Assembly (NCBI RefSeq): GCF_001584325.1
Contig: NZ_LSAZ01000001.1
Span: 40,514 to 104,513, forward strand
Direction of reading: 5' to 3'
Source of the DNA: Bacillus nakamurai
GTDB taxonomy: Bacteria; Bacillota; Bacilli; Bacillales; Bacillaceae
Length of the DNA stretch: 64,000 bases
Shown here: in pieces, positions 57,001 to 64,000 of the stretch
How positions within the stretch are numbered: the stretch's first letter is position 1
Layout: each line of letters begins with the position of its first letter
Notes under the pieces: model-generated
Databases searched by the model: none
What the model was told of the DNA's origin: nothing
Seen by the model: the letters and a program-made list of their open reading frames with translations, nothing else
Program-made: the position numbers and the translations under genes

Positions 57001-57161
57001 TTTCTAAAATCTACATTGATATTCAATACGGAACGGGCCATCTATTTACGATGGGAATCATGGTCCTGCTGATCATTACGCTGATCGCGGCGGCGCTTCC
57101 GCTGATTCTTCGTCTGATTACGGAAAAAACGGAAGAAAGCGATCAATCTTATGAAGCGTAA
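54072..57161 (+). CDS. yueB: Type VII secretion membrane protein / SPP1 receptor homologue YueB (EsaA)
   Basis: 1029-residue EsaA-type protein, in B. subtilis both a Yuk system part and the receptor of phage SPP1. One helix near the N-terminus (residues 9-28), a very large outside domain (about 30-855), then five or so helices (857-1020) with a cytosolic tail. The outside domain contains a Gln/Asp-rich stretch (about 375-505) and a strong coiled coil (about 520-597: Glu/Lys/Leu heptads). The part encoded by about 55180-56035 is visibly richer in A and T than the rest. Shorter than B. subtilis YueB (1076 as I recall). Confidence 0.94.
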   Translation: MTEQRKSLMKLIAAVIIILLLPVLFFRFIGDDPTKQKINATRQIAVVNEDTGLNEETETSDEQPQSVHFGKEVAAALGDRPHYSWTVVNRSAAENGLAAKKYDAIVYIPSDFSKDILSYDKERPQKAALTFSIQNNLNAVNKEKVQRELEDAQKSMNKKMSALYWNFVSQKVNNVRGEFDKIVNKESEFQNVMYNFYKPSSNDLAGEIKRQKDLIDELKASMNEAQGTSKEKLSAADEAKNTLKDFADTVERYKQYQENQKKLLLAAQEQNQQQITTGLNAIKAQQAANQFSTLMSGLATGINQAKTQLGQTGSAIAAAQQVREKQVPEQENGMGLIQSNLINVYQNGAKLNKLNSLLVELIPAREKLTVAERPDTESPDDGNQDQDKDKDQNQEDKDDLKLELQDQRDELKEIAAQIKNISESLKEESDTENQDTDPDTPKQDNGKETNSDNQTDDNGQNDDGKSDDQAQEHTEDTEKEPIDSSGAEQTASSQSVEVVKLANESETGDENEGQPEEDSDIKKAKEQLIQASERIQKIEEELKEKENTHNEKLKKKLEELQIQIDKLNNQIDDLNIQLKDLNKDLKTLKAKRKEDFDGIKTAIMELENKDQLQFIKEINTFNISDLMKYYKYLSAYDSTLFGTVDSEAKDKAITDKQGNVQSVLAIKPEETASWENLKNNKMETDEDINRFISGMTEFTDNYNSYIRDEQSGVLDELAKISESAANAADQLAKGAMQEAAAFNENGLTGTMALSAQDTVGREVLQMSDTMGHLSERQSGIISYTDNMQQSVNDVQHKADTLNSNWGKNVDSTKLIRNDVYGILGNALVDGQENGYVYDYLANPLKISGEVPEEHTQNVPPVVILVIVLISSLLIGYFSSYYQNAPLPVKGALFGILNILVGLMISLFGLNIYSLPDDQTIKWSVFTILLLAASSAFIRAAFIFGSISGWIASSALILFYVAPLIDLIMPNFSFDSPVSKIYIDIQYGTGHLFTMGIMVLLIITLIAAALPLILRLITEKTEESDQSYEA
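55180..56035 (+). other. AT-rich variable segment inside yueB
   Basis: Codons about 370-655. Codon choice shifts abruptly to GAT, CAA, AAA, ATT, and the protein turns to [19 protein letters not shown] low complexity followed by a heptad coiled coil. Both flanks return to the GC-rich style of the operon without a frame break. This is the pattern expected of allele replacement in a phage-exposed surface region. Confidence 0.6.
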
Positions 57162-57639
57162 AAAACAAATGGAAAAGGGGATCATGCTTTTTATGCTCTC
57201 CTTTTTCCTTTTCATACCCGCCGCTCTTGCTAAGACTGAGGAAAATACCGACGTCAAGCCGAATGAATATGAAAAGAAAGACATTGAGATTCGTACGAAT
57301 TATTTGCACGACGATGCCTATTCCGAGGAAAAAACGGCGCTCCCAAAAGAACAAAGGGACATCACGTTTGAGAAACCTGCCGAAGGTCAGGATGAAAAAC
57401 TGATATCAGGCCTGTTCACATCATCAGACATCGAACCGAATACGATCACAGCGCAATCGAAGAAACTGGGAATTACTTTTTCAGAGCCCGCTGTGCAGCA
57501 TACCTCTGAAACTGAAAAAGAAGAGGAAAAGACATCCTTTTTGCTTCCCGTCATTTATTCTGTTTTGATCCTGCTCGGTATCGCAGCGATTATCTATCTG
57601 ATCCCGAAAGTTACGGTGCAGGAAAAGTCCAAACCGTAG
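57151..57639 (+). CDS. yueC: Type VII secretion membrane protein YueC (EssA)
   Basis: 162-residue EssA-type component. N-terminal signal-like helix after MKRKKQMEK ([17 protein letters not shown]), a charged outer region, and a C-terminal helix ([23 protein letters not shown], about 130-152) with a short basic tail. It overlaps the yueB stop by eleven bases, so it is translationally coupled; an in-frame ATG at codon 7 is an alternative start. Last gene of the secretion operon; yueD begins 59 bases later with its own strong ribosome-binding site. Confidence 0.9.
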   Translation: MKRKKQMEKGIMLFMLSFFLFIPAALAKTEENTDVKPNEYEKKDIEIRTNYLHDDAYSEEKTALPKEQRDITFEKPAEGQDEKLISGLFTSSDIEPNTITAQSKKLGITFSEPAVQHTSETEKEEEKTSFLLPVIYSVLILLGIAAIIYLIPKVTVQEKSKP

Positions 57640-57698
57640 ACGGATTGCTTGTATTTCCGCTGGAGCAGAACGTAAAATAAGAAAAAAGGAGGATTTTC

Positions 57699-58430
57699 AT
57701 GCAGTTTTTTCTTATTACAGGCGCTTCAAAAGGCTTGGGCCGCGCTCTTATGGAGCAGGCGCTCAAAGAAGGCCGCGAAGTATCGGCGTTATCCAGAACG
57801 GTAAGCGGAGACAAACGCGAAGGGCTGACAGAGTACAGCGTTGATTTGACGAATCTGACAGACACGGAACGGCAAATGAAAGCGATACTCGATCAGGTTC
57901 AGCCGGAACGGTACACGGCCGTCACACTTATCAATAACGCCGGGATGGTAGCGCCGATCAAGCGGGCGAAAGAGGCTTCCATGGAAGAATTGGAGCGCCA
58001 CTATACCCTTAATCTGACGGCACCCGTTTTGCTCAGCCAAATGTTTGCGAAACGTTTTGAATCGTTCGGCGGAAAGAAAACGATTGTAAACATCACATCA
58101 GGAGCGGCGAAAAACCCTTACAAAGGGTGGAGCGCGTATTGCAGCTCAAAAGCGGGGCTCGATATGTTTACGAGAACATTCGGGCTTGAACAAGAGGATG
58201 AAGAGCTTCCGGCACACATGATTTCATTCTCGCCGGGCGTTATGGACACATACATGCAAGGCGTCATCCGCGCCTCATCGAAAGAAGATTTTCATGATAT
58301 CGAACGGTTCCGCAATCTGAAAGAGACAAAAAGCCTGCGCAGCCCGGAATATATCGCCGGCGTCATCCACTCGCTGATTTCAGGTGAAGTGGAAAACGGC
58401 CGGATATACGACATAAAAGAATTTTTATAG
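57699..58430 (+). CDS. yueD: Short-chain dehydrogenase (benzil reductase-like) YueD
   Basis: SDR-family oxidoreductase of 243 residues. Nucleotide motif LITGASKGLGRAL near residue 6, LINNAGMVAP near 87, Ser in NITSGAAKNPYKG near 135 and the catalytic Tyr-x3-Lys in AYCSSKAGLD near 150. B. subtilis YueD and its relatives reduce benzil and other diketones with NADPH and resemble sepiapterin reductase. AAAGGAGGAT before the ATG. It may be read through from the secretion operon, but a role there is not indicated. Terminator follows. Confidence 0.92.
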   Translation: MQFFLITGASKGLGRALMEQALKEGREVSALSRTVSGDKREGLTEYSVDLTNLTDTERQMKAILDQVQPERYTAVTLINNAGMVAPIKRAKEASMEELERHYTLNLTAPVLLSQMFAKRFESFGGKKTIVNITSGAAKNPYKGWSAYCSSKAGLDMFTRTFGLEQEDEELPAHMISFSPGVMDTYMQGVIRASSKEDFHDIERFRNLKETKSLRSPEYIAGVIHSLISGEVENGRIYDIKEFL

Positions 58431-58455
58431 AGCAGGTCAAACTGCTCTTTTTTTT
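58429..58455 (+). terminator. Terminator after yueD
   Basis: AGAGCAG, loop GTCAAA, CTGCTCT, then T tract. Confidence 0.85.
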
Positions 58456-58546
58456 ATTGGCTCAATCATTTTGCGGTATCCATGCATATAATGACTGAAA
58501 CCCTGTACAAGGGGTATAAGAAATAAAGGGTGATGTAACAGATGAA

Positions 58547-58575
58547 TTGAGTTTTTTCTCAATATATGTTAGGAT
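58547..58575 (+). promoter_or_regulatory. Candidate promoter for yueE
   Basis: TTGAGT (58547-58552), 17 bases, TAGGAT (58570-58575), 30 bases before yueE. TTGAG/CTCAA form a small inverted pair around a T run here. Confidence 0.4.
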
Positions 58576-58604
58576 TCTAAAAATATATATAAGGAGGGGT
58601 TTCC

Positions 58605-59135
58605 ATGAGAAATGTTACATTAATGGATGTCTTCACCCATCCAATCGCACAAAAATATTTACAGCGCTCCGGTGTCGCCCATGCGATAGCGTGTGCGTTC
58701 CATGCATATCGTCTGGCCATAAAAGCAGGCGTCAGCCCGGACCTTGCGGCGAAAGCGGCTTTACTGCATGACGTCGGCCATTATGAATGGTACACAGACG
58801 GCAAATGGGATTATGAGAAGTACAGAAGAAACGATATCCATGCCATTAAAGGTGCGGAACGGGCGCATAAGCTGCTCATACGGCTCGGTGAAGAACCGAA
58901 AGCGGCGAAGGAAATTGCGCTGGCGATTCTGCTTCATACCGATTCTTATCTGCCTGAGGGCGAACTGGACAAGAATACGCTCCAGCAAACTGTAAAAAAA
59001 GCGGATGAACTGGATGAAGAACCGGGCGGGCACCATCACTACCGCCAAATCGACCATACGGCTGCGCTGAAACAAATCCAAAAGCTTGATCAGTTAATTG
59101 ACCAAGCCCAATATCCCATAAGAAAGTCAGTATAG
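58605..59135 (+). CDS. yueE: HD-domain metal-dependent phosphohydrolase YueE
   Basis: A 176-residue HD superfamily protein. Metal ligands are readable in order: H in AIACAFHAYRLA near 30, the HD pair in AALLHDVGHYEWYTDG near 56, a further His in IHAIKGAERAH near 80 and ILLHTDSYLPEG near 108, then D in KKADELDEEPGGHHH near 133. Likely a nucleotide or phospho-compound hydrolase with unknown substrate. AAGGAGGGG precedes the ATG. A short AGGCC/GGCCT stem with TTTT follows the stop. Confidence 0.88.
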   Translation: MRNVTLMDVFTHPIAQKYLQRSGVAHAIACAFHAYRLAIKAGVSPDLAAKAALLHDVGHYEWYTDGKWDYEKYRRNDIHAIKGAERAHKLLIRLGEEPKAAKEIALAILLHTDSYLPEGELDKNTLQQTVKKADELDEEPGGHHHYRQIDHTAALKQIQKLDQLIDQAQYPIRKSV

Positions 59136-59273
59136 GCCTCTCCTGCGGCCTTTTCCGCTTTTACATAAATCCGCATATTCCCTATCACCTTTTTGCCCCC
59201 ATAGACGTACTGTGTCATATTATTTGTCTGCTGCATATACTGATGGAAAACATAGAAAAGGGGAACAGCGAAA

Positions 59274-59510
59274 ATGGCCCATCATGGAAGCCCGCAAATC
59301 GTATCGTTAGCAGACCCTTATGTTTACCAGACCATCCATAAGCTTATCGGCTCAAGGCTTATCATTCAAACCGTCAGACGTATTTTCAGGGGGCGGCTGA
59401 TTGATGCCACGCCTGACCATATCGCCATTGAAGAAAACTGCGATCATGTGTTTTATATCAGAAACCGCCACATGGTTTCTGTCATGCCTGACTATACTGA
59501 ACGGGTGTAA
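59274..59510 (+). CDS. yuzF: YuzF family protein (DUF2642)
   Basis: A 78-residue protein with the DUF2642 pattern: LIGSRLIIQTVRRIFRGRLIDATPD-type strand-rich centre (about 25-48) and DHVFYIRNRHMVSVMP at the C-terminal end, which resembles an LSm-like small beta barrel seen in several Bacillus spore-coat proteins such as CotP/CotE-associated DUF2642 members. That structural link is inference. GAAAAGGGGAAC precedes the ATG. Own transcription unit between yueE and yueF; function unknown to me. Confidence 0.83.
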   Translation: MAHHGSPQIVSLADPYVYQTIHKLIGSRLIIQTVRRIFRGRLIDATPDHIAIEENCDHVFYIRNRHMVSVMPDYTERV

Positions 59511-59647
59511 TCAACCGAAATAGGCGCAAACCGGAGGCGGCCCTTCAAGATCCCCGGTGCGTCTTCTTTTTTGAGATACATAGATGCACGATCCTTTTTT
59601 TTGGTACAATCACAGTACAAGTTCACTTGACAATAGGAGGAAAAAGC

Positions 59648-60754
59648 TTGTTGAAATCAAAGGTCCACTTTTGGACGCTGCAAATTTTGCTCGTTTTGCT
59701 CATTATTTATGTATCAACGAAAGTATCGTTTATTTTTCAGCCGTTTTTCGGATTTATCACGACCCTGTTTTTCCCCATCCTGATTTCAGGAATTTTATTT
59801 TTTATCTTTAATCCGATCGTGCGCCTGCTTGAGAAAAAAATTCCCCGGACGCTGGCAATCCTGCTCATTTATTTGGTTTTTATCGGCCTGATTGCTTTTA
59901 TGTTTGCCGCAATCGGCCCGATCGTCGCCTCGCAAGTCACCGGGCTGTTTAACAATTTTCCTGATTATATCAATCAAATTCAGGGCTTAACGAATGAGTT
60001 ATCCCATTCTAAATGGTTTACGTGGATGATGACCCAAAATTATGTCTCGATTGAAAAAATTCAGCAGTCGCTGACAGGTTTTTTACAGAGTCTCCCGCAA
60101 AATATTACCGCAAGCCTTTCTGCGGTTTTCGGCGTCGTTACGAATATTACGCTTGTCGTAATCACCGTTCCGTTTATTCTGTTTTATATGCTGAAGGACG
60201 GGCAGCGTTTTCCGCGATTGGCGGTCAAAATATTGCCTTCTGCCTACCGGGCGGAAGGCCTGAAAATATTTAATGATTTATATGTCACATTGGCCGCTTA
60301 CTTTCAAGGCCAGCTCTTAATCTGCCTCTTTGTCGGAACGGCTTGCTTTATCGGGTACTGGATCATCGGCCTGCCGTATGCGTTAATTCTCGGGATGGTG
60401 ATCGCCGTTACCAATATCATCCCGTATCTCGGGCCATTTCTGGGAGCGGCGCCGGCAGTGATTATCGCCTTTATGGATTCGCCGGCGAAGGCGCTGTTTG
60501 CGATTATCGTCGTCGTTGTCGTTCAGCAGCTTGACGGAAATCTGCTGTCTCCGCTTGTGATCGGGAAGCGGCTGAATACCCACCCGCTCACCATTATCCT
60601 GCTGCTTGTCGGAGCGGGCAGCTTCGGCGGCATTCTCGCGATGATTCTGGCCGTGCCGGTTTACGCCGTCTTAAAAGCCTTTGTCTTAAATATCTTCCGG
60701 CTCATCAGGCTGCGCCAGCGCTCAAAGCGTGAAGACAGCCGCAAGCCGAAATAA
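59648..60754 (+). CDS. yueF: AI-2E family (PerM-like) transporter YueF
   Basis: A 368-residue membrane protein of the AI-2E/UPF0118 family with about seven to eight helices. The family patches VVITVPFILFYMLKDG near 180, GLPYALILGMVIAVTNIIPYLGPFLGA near 245 (in parts) and QQLDGNLLSPLVIGKR near 293 are clear. Relatives transport AI-2 or act as Na+/H+ antiporters; the substrate here is open. TTG start at 59648 is seven bases behind AGGAGG, with a second TTG directly after it; an upstream TTG at 59627 lies before the site. A TGG-TACAAT extended -10 lies about 40 bases upstream. Confidence 0.88.
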   Translation: MLKSKVHFWTLQILLVLLIIYVSTKVSFIFQPFFGFITTLFFPILISGILFFIFNPIVRLLEKKIPRTLAILLIYLVFIGLIAFMFAAIGPIVASQVTGLFNNFPDYINQIQGLTNELSHSKWFTWMMTQNYVSIEKIQQSLTGFLQSLPQNITASLSAVFGVVTNITLVVITVPFILFYMLKDGQRFPRLAVKILPSAYRAEGLKIFNDLYVTLAAYFQGQLLICLFVGTACFIGYWIIGLPYALILGMVIAVTNIIPYLGPFLGAAPAVIIAFMDSPAKALFAIIVVVVVQQLDGNLLSPLVIGKRLNTHPLTIILLLVGAGSFGGILAMILAVPVYAVLKAFVLNIFRLIRLRQRSKREDSRKPK

Positions 60755-60762
60755 AAAAAGGG

Positions 60763-60813
60763 CACACCTCCGCCTTCAGCGCATAAAATGCTGTAAATAA
60801 AGGCGGAGGTGTG
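60763..60813. promoter_or_regulatory. Dyad covering the yueG ribosome-binding site, with a SigK-like promoter in its centre
   Basis: CACACCTCCGCCTT (60763-60776) and AAGGCGGAGGTGTG (60800-60813) are perfect 14-base inverted arms; the right arm contains GGAGGTG, the yueG ribosome-binding site. Inside, AC (60764-60765), 16 bases, CATAAAATG (60782-60790) fits the SigK pattern AC-N16-CATAnnnTA with one mismatch. On the minus strand the hairpin ends in CCCTTTTTTT, a terminator for antisense transcription. Confidence 0.6.
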
Positions 60814-60817
60814 GGGT

Positions 60818-61039
60818 ATGCCTGCAATTGTGGGGCCGATTTATATTATGAGTTTAAACGGAGACGCCGCGGCGAGCTTCGGGGATGTGTTTGCCATCTC
60901 TCCAAAAGCCGTCGACCACTCAGGCACGGGAGCCGGATGGTTTCATGCCGGCGACTTTGCCAAAGTGAATAATAAATTCAACAAAACGCTCTTCGAAGAT
61001 ATTGATCTGTTTGACGAACCGGATTTGTTTAACGGGTGA
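60818..61039 (+). CDS. yueG: GerPA/GerPF-family spore germination protein YueG
   Basis: A 73-residue member of the GerPA/GerPF family ([23 protein letters not shown] start, then [17 protein letters not shown]). GerP proteins are made in the mother cell under SigK and let germinants pass through the spore coat; YueG is a lone paralogue. The ATG at 60818 follows GGAGGTGTGGGGT; the ORF could extend nine bases upstream, but that lies in the site. The ribosome-binding site is inside a strong dyad with a SigK-like promoter, described separately. Confidence 0.9.
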   Translation: MPAIVGPIYIMSLNGDAAASFGDVFAISPKAVDHSGTGAGWFHAGDFAKVNNKFNKTLFEDIDLFDEPDLFNG

Positions 61040-61071
61040 CAGCCTCCTTTTGGGAGGCTGTTGCTTTTTTG
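61036..61071 (+). terminator. Terminator after yueG
   Basis: ACAGCCTCC (61039-61047), loop TTTT, GGAGGCTGT (61053-61061), then TGCTTTTTT. Confidence 0.88.
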
Positions 61072-61111
61072 TAGTATAATAGGATCAGTCTTTATAAAAG
61101 GGGAATTTCTC

Positions 61112-61360
61112 ATGAAAATCAGAAAAGCGAACATTACCGTGCCGGCCGGAATGATCGGCGATGTGTATCTTCACGAAAATAAAAAAGAACAGCATACCCT
61201 CGTTGCCGTTCCTGAGCTGGAATGGAGCACCATCATTTCCTACGAGGAAGACAAACATGCGCTCGTGAAAAGACTGCACCAATCGTTCAGCAAGCTGACA
61301 GAGGCAGAGCCTGCTTTGGAATTGGCGGAAAAAATCACCCACTGGGTGACTGAAATGTAA
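61112..61360 (+). CDS. yueH: YueH family protein
   Basis: An 82-residue soluble protein, MKIRKANITVPAGMIGDVYLHENKK start, with ISYEEDKHALVKRLHQSFSKL in the middle and HWVTEM at the end. It matches the small YueH family of Bacilli in length and position between yueG and yueI. ATG at 61112 follows AAAGGGGAA; an upstream in-frame start at 61061 lies in the yueG terminator and is not credible. A TATAAT is found at 61076-61081 in the spacer, so it has its own promoter. Function unknown to me. Confidence 0.83.
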   Translation: MKIRKANITVPAGMIGDVYLHENKKEQHTLVAVPELEWSTIISYEEDKHALVKRLHQSFSKLTEAEPALELAEKITHWVTEM

Positions 61361-61426
61361 CGAAAAACGGTTTACCGCCTCCGGCCAGGGGTGATAATGC
61401 TATAACACGCAGAGGAGGGAAGGCCG

Positions 61427-61825
61427 ATGAGCGACAAAACGGTTGATCTTTATTTACAGCAGGGAATGTACGGGCCTCTCCAGACAAAACCGGATGAGCG
61501 CCATTTATTTTTAGGCTCGCTTCGTGAAAGAGTCATTATTGCCCTGACGAAGGGGCAAATGCTGCAAAAGTCACCGTATGAAGAAGTGAAGCAGGCGCTG
61601 AAGAGCCGCACAAAAGCGGTGCTTTATATAAACGGAAAGCTTCCTTATCACGCCTATTCGCCTTATATGAAGCTCGCCGCAGCAGCCGGCGTCAGAAGCT
61701 CCGTCATCTCGGATCTTCAATTTGAGACGCCGCTCGGCCTTGTGTTTGCCGCCGACAATGCCGTGAACCATGACAGCATTTACGTTCAGGATGACATTTT
61801 TAAGCGCTCACTCCTGAAACCTTAA
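61427..61825 (+). CDS. yueI: YueI family protein (DUF1694)
   Basis: A 132-residue soluble protein of the DUF1694/YueI family: MYGPLQTKPDERHLFLGSLRERV near the start, VLYINGKLPYHAYSPYMKLA in the middle, LGLVFAADNAVN near 110. The fold is reported to resemble L7Ae/RNase-type alpha-beta proteins, but I know no function. GAGGAGGGAAGG precedes the ATG. It is closed by a strong terminator and so separated from pncA. Confidence 0.85.
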   Translation: MSDKTVDLYLQQGMYGPLQTKPDERHLFLGSLRERVIIALTKGQMLQKSPYEEVKQALKSRTKAVLYINGKLPYHAYSPYMKLAAAAGVRSSVISDLQFETPLGLVFAADNAVNHDSIYVQDDIFKRSLLKP

Positions 61826-61851
61826 GGACAAACCGCGGTTTGTCTTTTTTA
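61826..61851 (+). terminator. Terminator after yueI
   Basis: GACAAACCGCGGTTTGTC (61827-61844), a perfect palindrome, followed by TTTTTT. Confidence 0.88.
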
Positions 61852-61860
61852 CAATGCCAA

Positions 61861-61889
61861 TTCACTTACAAGTGGAGATAGGATATAAT
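61861..61889 (+). promoter_or_regulatory. Promoter of pncA-pncB
   Basis: TTCACT (61861-61866), 17 bases, TATAAT (61884-61889). CACTT-AC-AAGTG (61863-61874) is a small perfect dyad over the -35 element that could be an operator. Confidence 0.65.
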
Positions 61890-61919
61890 GTTCACATATG
61901 AATGGCGGGGAGGCCGGCT

Positions 61920-62471
61920 ATGAAAAAAGCATTTATCTGCATTGATTATACGAATGATTTTGCGGCAGAGAACGGAGCATTAACTTGTGGCGAACCCGCA
62001 AGGCAAATTGAAGATACGATTGTCAAATTGACAGAAGCGTTTATTGAAAATGGTGATTACGTTGTCTTTGCAGTAGATTCACACGATGCAGACGATGGCT
62101 TTCATCCTGAAACACGCCTGTTTCCTCCGCATAACATCAAAGGTACAAAGGGGAAAGAGCTGTACGGAAAGCTATTGCCTCTTTATCGGAAACATGAATA
62201 CGCAAAGAATGTAAGCTATATGGAAAAAACGAGATATTCTGCTTTTGCGGGAACGGACTTAGAGCTGAAACTGCGGGAGCGGCAGATTACTGAACTGCAT
62301 CTGGCGGGTCTGTGCACCGACATCTGCGTCTTGCATACGGCGGTTGACGCCTATAACAAAGGCTTTCAGATCGTCGTTCATAAGCACGCTGTGGCAAGCT
62401 TTAATCCGGATGGGCACGAGTGGGCCCTGTCCCATTTTAAGAACAGCATCGGAGCGCAAGCGGCAGAGTAA
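61920..62471 (+). CDS. pncA: Nicotinamidase PncA (YueJ)
   Basis: Cysteine hydrolase of the isochorismatase-like fold, 183 residues, turning nicotinamide into nicotinate for NAD salvage. Catalytic triad: D9 in ICIDYTNDF, a Lys in the KNVSYMEKTRYSAFAGT segment near 105, and C132 in HLAGLCTDICVLHT; metal ligands are in VDSHDADDGFHPE near 55. ATG at 61920 follows GGGGAGG; an in-frame ATG 18 bases earlier overlaps that site. Cotranscribed with pncB, which begins 17 bases after its stop. Confidence 0.95.
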   Translation: MKKAFICIDYTNDFAAENGALTCGEPARQIEDTIVKLTEAFIENGDYVVFAVDSHDADDGFHPETRLFPPHNIKGTKGKELYGKLLPLYRKHEYAKNVSYMEKTRYSAFAGTDLELKLRERQITELHLAGLCTDICVLHTAVDAYNKGFQIVVHKHAVASFNPDGHEWALSHFKNSIGAQAAE

Positions 62472-62488
62472 GGAAGGGGAAAACAATT

Positions 62489-63955
62489 TTGGTGGAGCAT
62501 GGTTTTAAAGACGACAGTTTGTCTTTACATACAGATCTTTATCAAATTAATATGGCCGAGACGTATTGGAGAGACGGCATTCATGAGAAAAAAGCGATTT
62601 TTGAGCTTTTTTTCAGAAAGCTTCCCTTTGAAAACGGCTATGCGGTATTTGCGGGCTTAGAAAAAGCGATCGAATACTTGGAGAACTTCAAATTTACCGA
62701 CAGCGATCTTAATTATTTAAAAACGGAATTAAACTATCAGGATGATTTCATTGAATATTTGCGGGGGCTGTCTTTTACGGGCTCTCTTTACAGTATGAAA
62801 GAGGGAGAACTCGTTTTTAACAACGAACCGATTATGCGTGTCGAAGCGCCCCTCATCGAAGCGCAGCTGATTGAAACGGCTTTGCTCAACATTGTGAATT
62901 ACCAAACATTAATCGCTACGAAAGCGGCCCGCATTAAAGGCGTGGTCGGCGACGAAGACGCGCTTGAATTCGGAACGCGGCGCGCCCATGAAATGGATGC
63001 GGCGATGTGGGGAGCGAGAGCGGCCTTGATCGGGGGCTTCAGCGCAACGAGTAATGTAAGAGCCGGTAAGCGCTTTAATATCCCGGTATCGGGCACACAC
63101 GCACATGCGCTCGTCCAGGCATACCGTGACGAATATACCGCTTTTAAAAAATACGCGGAGACGCATAAAGACTGTGTGTTTTTAGTGGATACGTACGATA
63201 CGATCCGTTCAGGCATGCCGAATGCGATTAAAGTCGCAAAAGAATTCGGCGACCGCATTAATTTTATCGGCATCCGCCTGGACAGCGGGGACTTGGCGTA
63301 TCTTTCTAAAAAAGCGCGTGAAATGCTTGATGAAGCGGGATTCAAGGACGCAAAGGTGATTGCCTCAAGCGATCTTGACGAGCATACGATATTAAACCTT
63401 AAATCGCAGGGAGCGAGAATTGATACGTGGGGAATCGGTACAAAGCTGATTACCGCATATGATCAGCCGGCTCTCGGCGCGGTTTACAAGCTCGTGGCAA
63501 TTGAAGAAAACGGCAAATTGACGGATACCATTAAAATTTCATCAAACCCTGAAAAGGTGACTACTCCGGGCAGAAAGAAAGTGTACCGGATTATCAACAA
63601 GCTGAACCATCACTCTGAAGGGGATTACATCGCTCTTTACGACGAGAATGTCAATGACCAGAAACGCTTAAAAATGTTTCATCCCGTTCACACATTCGTC
63701 AGCAAATTCGTGACCGACTTCTGCGCGAAAGACCTGCATGAGCCGATTTTTGAAAACGGCGTTTTGTGCTACGATAATCCTGAAATTACGGATATCCAGC
63801 AATACGTGCAGGATAACCTCAAGCTTCTGTGGGAGGAATACAAACGGATCAGCAAACCGGAAGAATACCCGGTTGATTTAAGTGAAGACTGCTGGAGCAA
63901 TAAGATGCAGCGGATTCATGAAATCAAGAGCCGGCTGAAACGGGAACTTGAATAG
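62489..63955 (+). CDS. pncB: Nicotinate phosphoribosyltransferase PncB (YueK)
   Basis: Converts nicotinate and PRPP to nicotinate mononucleotide, the step after PncA. The 488-residue product shows HTDLYQINMAETYW near residue 14, LEFGTRRAHEMDAAMWGARAA near 160 (phosphoribosylation His region), SGTHAHALVQAYRDE near 200 and GIRLDSGDLAYLSKKAREML near 263. TTG start at 62489 behind AAGGGGAAAA, with a GTG right after it as an alternative. The second gene of the NAD salvage pair; the window ends 45 bases after its stop with nothing recognised. Confidence 0.95.
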   Translation: MVEHGFKDDSLSLHTDLYQINMAETYWRDGIHEKKAIFELFFRKLPFENGYAVFAGLEKAIEYLENFKFTDSDLNYLKTELNYQDDFIEYLRGLSFTGSLYSMKEGELVFNNEPIMRVEAPLIEAQLIETALLNIVNYQTLIATKAARIKGVVGDEDALEFGTRRAHEMDAAMWGARAALIGGFSATSNVRAGKRFNIPVSGTHAHALVQAYRDEYTAFKKYAETHKDCVFLVDTYDTIRSGMPNAIKVAKEFGDRINFIGIRLDSGDLAYLSKKAREMLDEAGFKDAKVIASSDLDEHTILNLKSQGARIDTWGIGTKLITAYDQPALGAVYKLVAIEENGKLTDTIKISSNPEKVTTPGRKKVYRIINKLNHHSEGDYIALYDENVNDQKRLKMFHPVHTFVSKFVTDFCAKDLHEPIFENGVLCYDNPEITDIQQYVQDNLKLLWEEYKRISKPEEYPVDLSEDCWSNKMQRIHEIKSRLKRELE

Positions 63956-64000
63956 ATGACAAAAAGGCCTTTCCGATCGGTGGACTGACCCCATAGAGTG

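Noticed and set aside
54072..57161. Split or frameshifted yueB
   Set aside because: The change in composition in the middle raised suspicion, but the frame is continuous and both terminal membrane regions are intact.

Overview
The window looks like a chromosomal segment of a Bacillus subtilis-group organism, most likely of the B. velezensis / B. amyloliquefaciens clade. Gene order closely follows the lytH-lipA-hom-thrCB ... dhb ... ald-yukE ... pncB stretch of B. subtilis 168 as I remember it, with subtilis-like starts, Shine-Dalgarno sites and terminators. The extra six-gene circular bacteriocin locus is the kind described as amylocyclicin in B. velezensis FZB42. Species assignment is inference; no database search was possible.

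Layout. 1-15.6 kb is core metabolism: start of lytH, lipA (lipoate), yutD-yutE-yutF, yutG, yutH, the hom-thrC-thrB threonine operon, yuxL peptidase, two Fe-S assembly/carrier genes (yutI, sufA), type-II NADH dehydrogenase yutJ, nucleoside transporter yutK and dapF. 15.6-20.5 kb is an accessory block: a decayed acetyltransferase gene, an AT-rich gap, then acnB-acnA-acnC-acnD-acnE-acnF for a 64-residue circular bacteriocin. 20.5-30.9 kb returns to the backbone: guaC, yuzG, yumC, yumB, yuiA-D, pepA, yuiF, BirA-controlled bioY, and yuiH. 30.9-44 kb is the bacillibactin siderophore system: besA and dhbA-C-E-B-F-mbtH behind Fur boxes. 44-47.3 kb holds yukJ, ald and its activator adeR. 47.6-57.6 kb is the type VII (Esx/Yuk) secretion operon yukE-yukD-yukC-yukBA-yueB-yueC. 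57.7 kb to the end is yueD-yueK, ending with nicotinamidase and nicotinate phosphoribosyltransferase for NAD salvage.

How the parts work together. DhbC/B/A make 2,3-dihydroxybenzoate, DhbE activates it onto the carrier domain of DhbB, and the two-module DhbF adds Gly and Thr and cyclises the trimer; BesA releases iron by opening the trilactone. Both units sit behind recognisable Fur boxes. AcnA is the bacteriocin precursor; the five other acn products are membrane or ABC proteins for maturation, export and self-protection. YukE is the WXG100 substrate, and YukD, YukC, YukBA, YueB and YueC are the secretion machine. yueJ-yueK form a two-gene NAD salvage unit.

Most notable non-genic signals: a long dyad that buries the yueG ribosome-binding site and has a SigK-like promoter in its middle; a promoter-terminator pair with no ORF before dapF (candidate small RNA); an AT-rich foreign-looking segment inside the ectodomain gene of the phage receptor homologue YueB; a stem without U-tract directly behind the bacteriocin precursor gene; and well-formed BirA, Fur and PurR-like sites.
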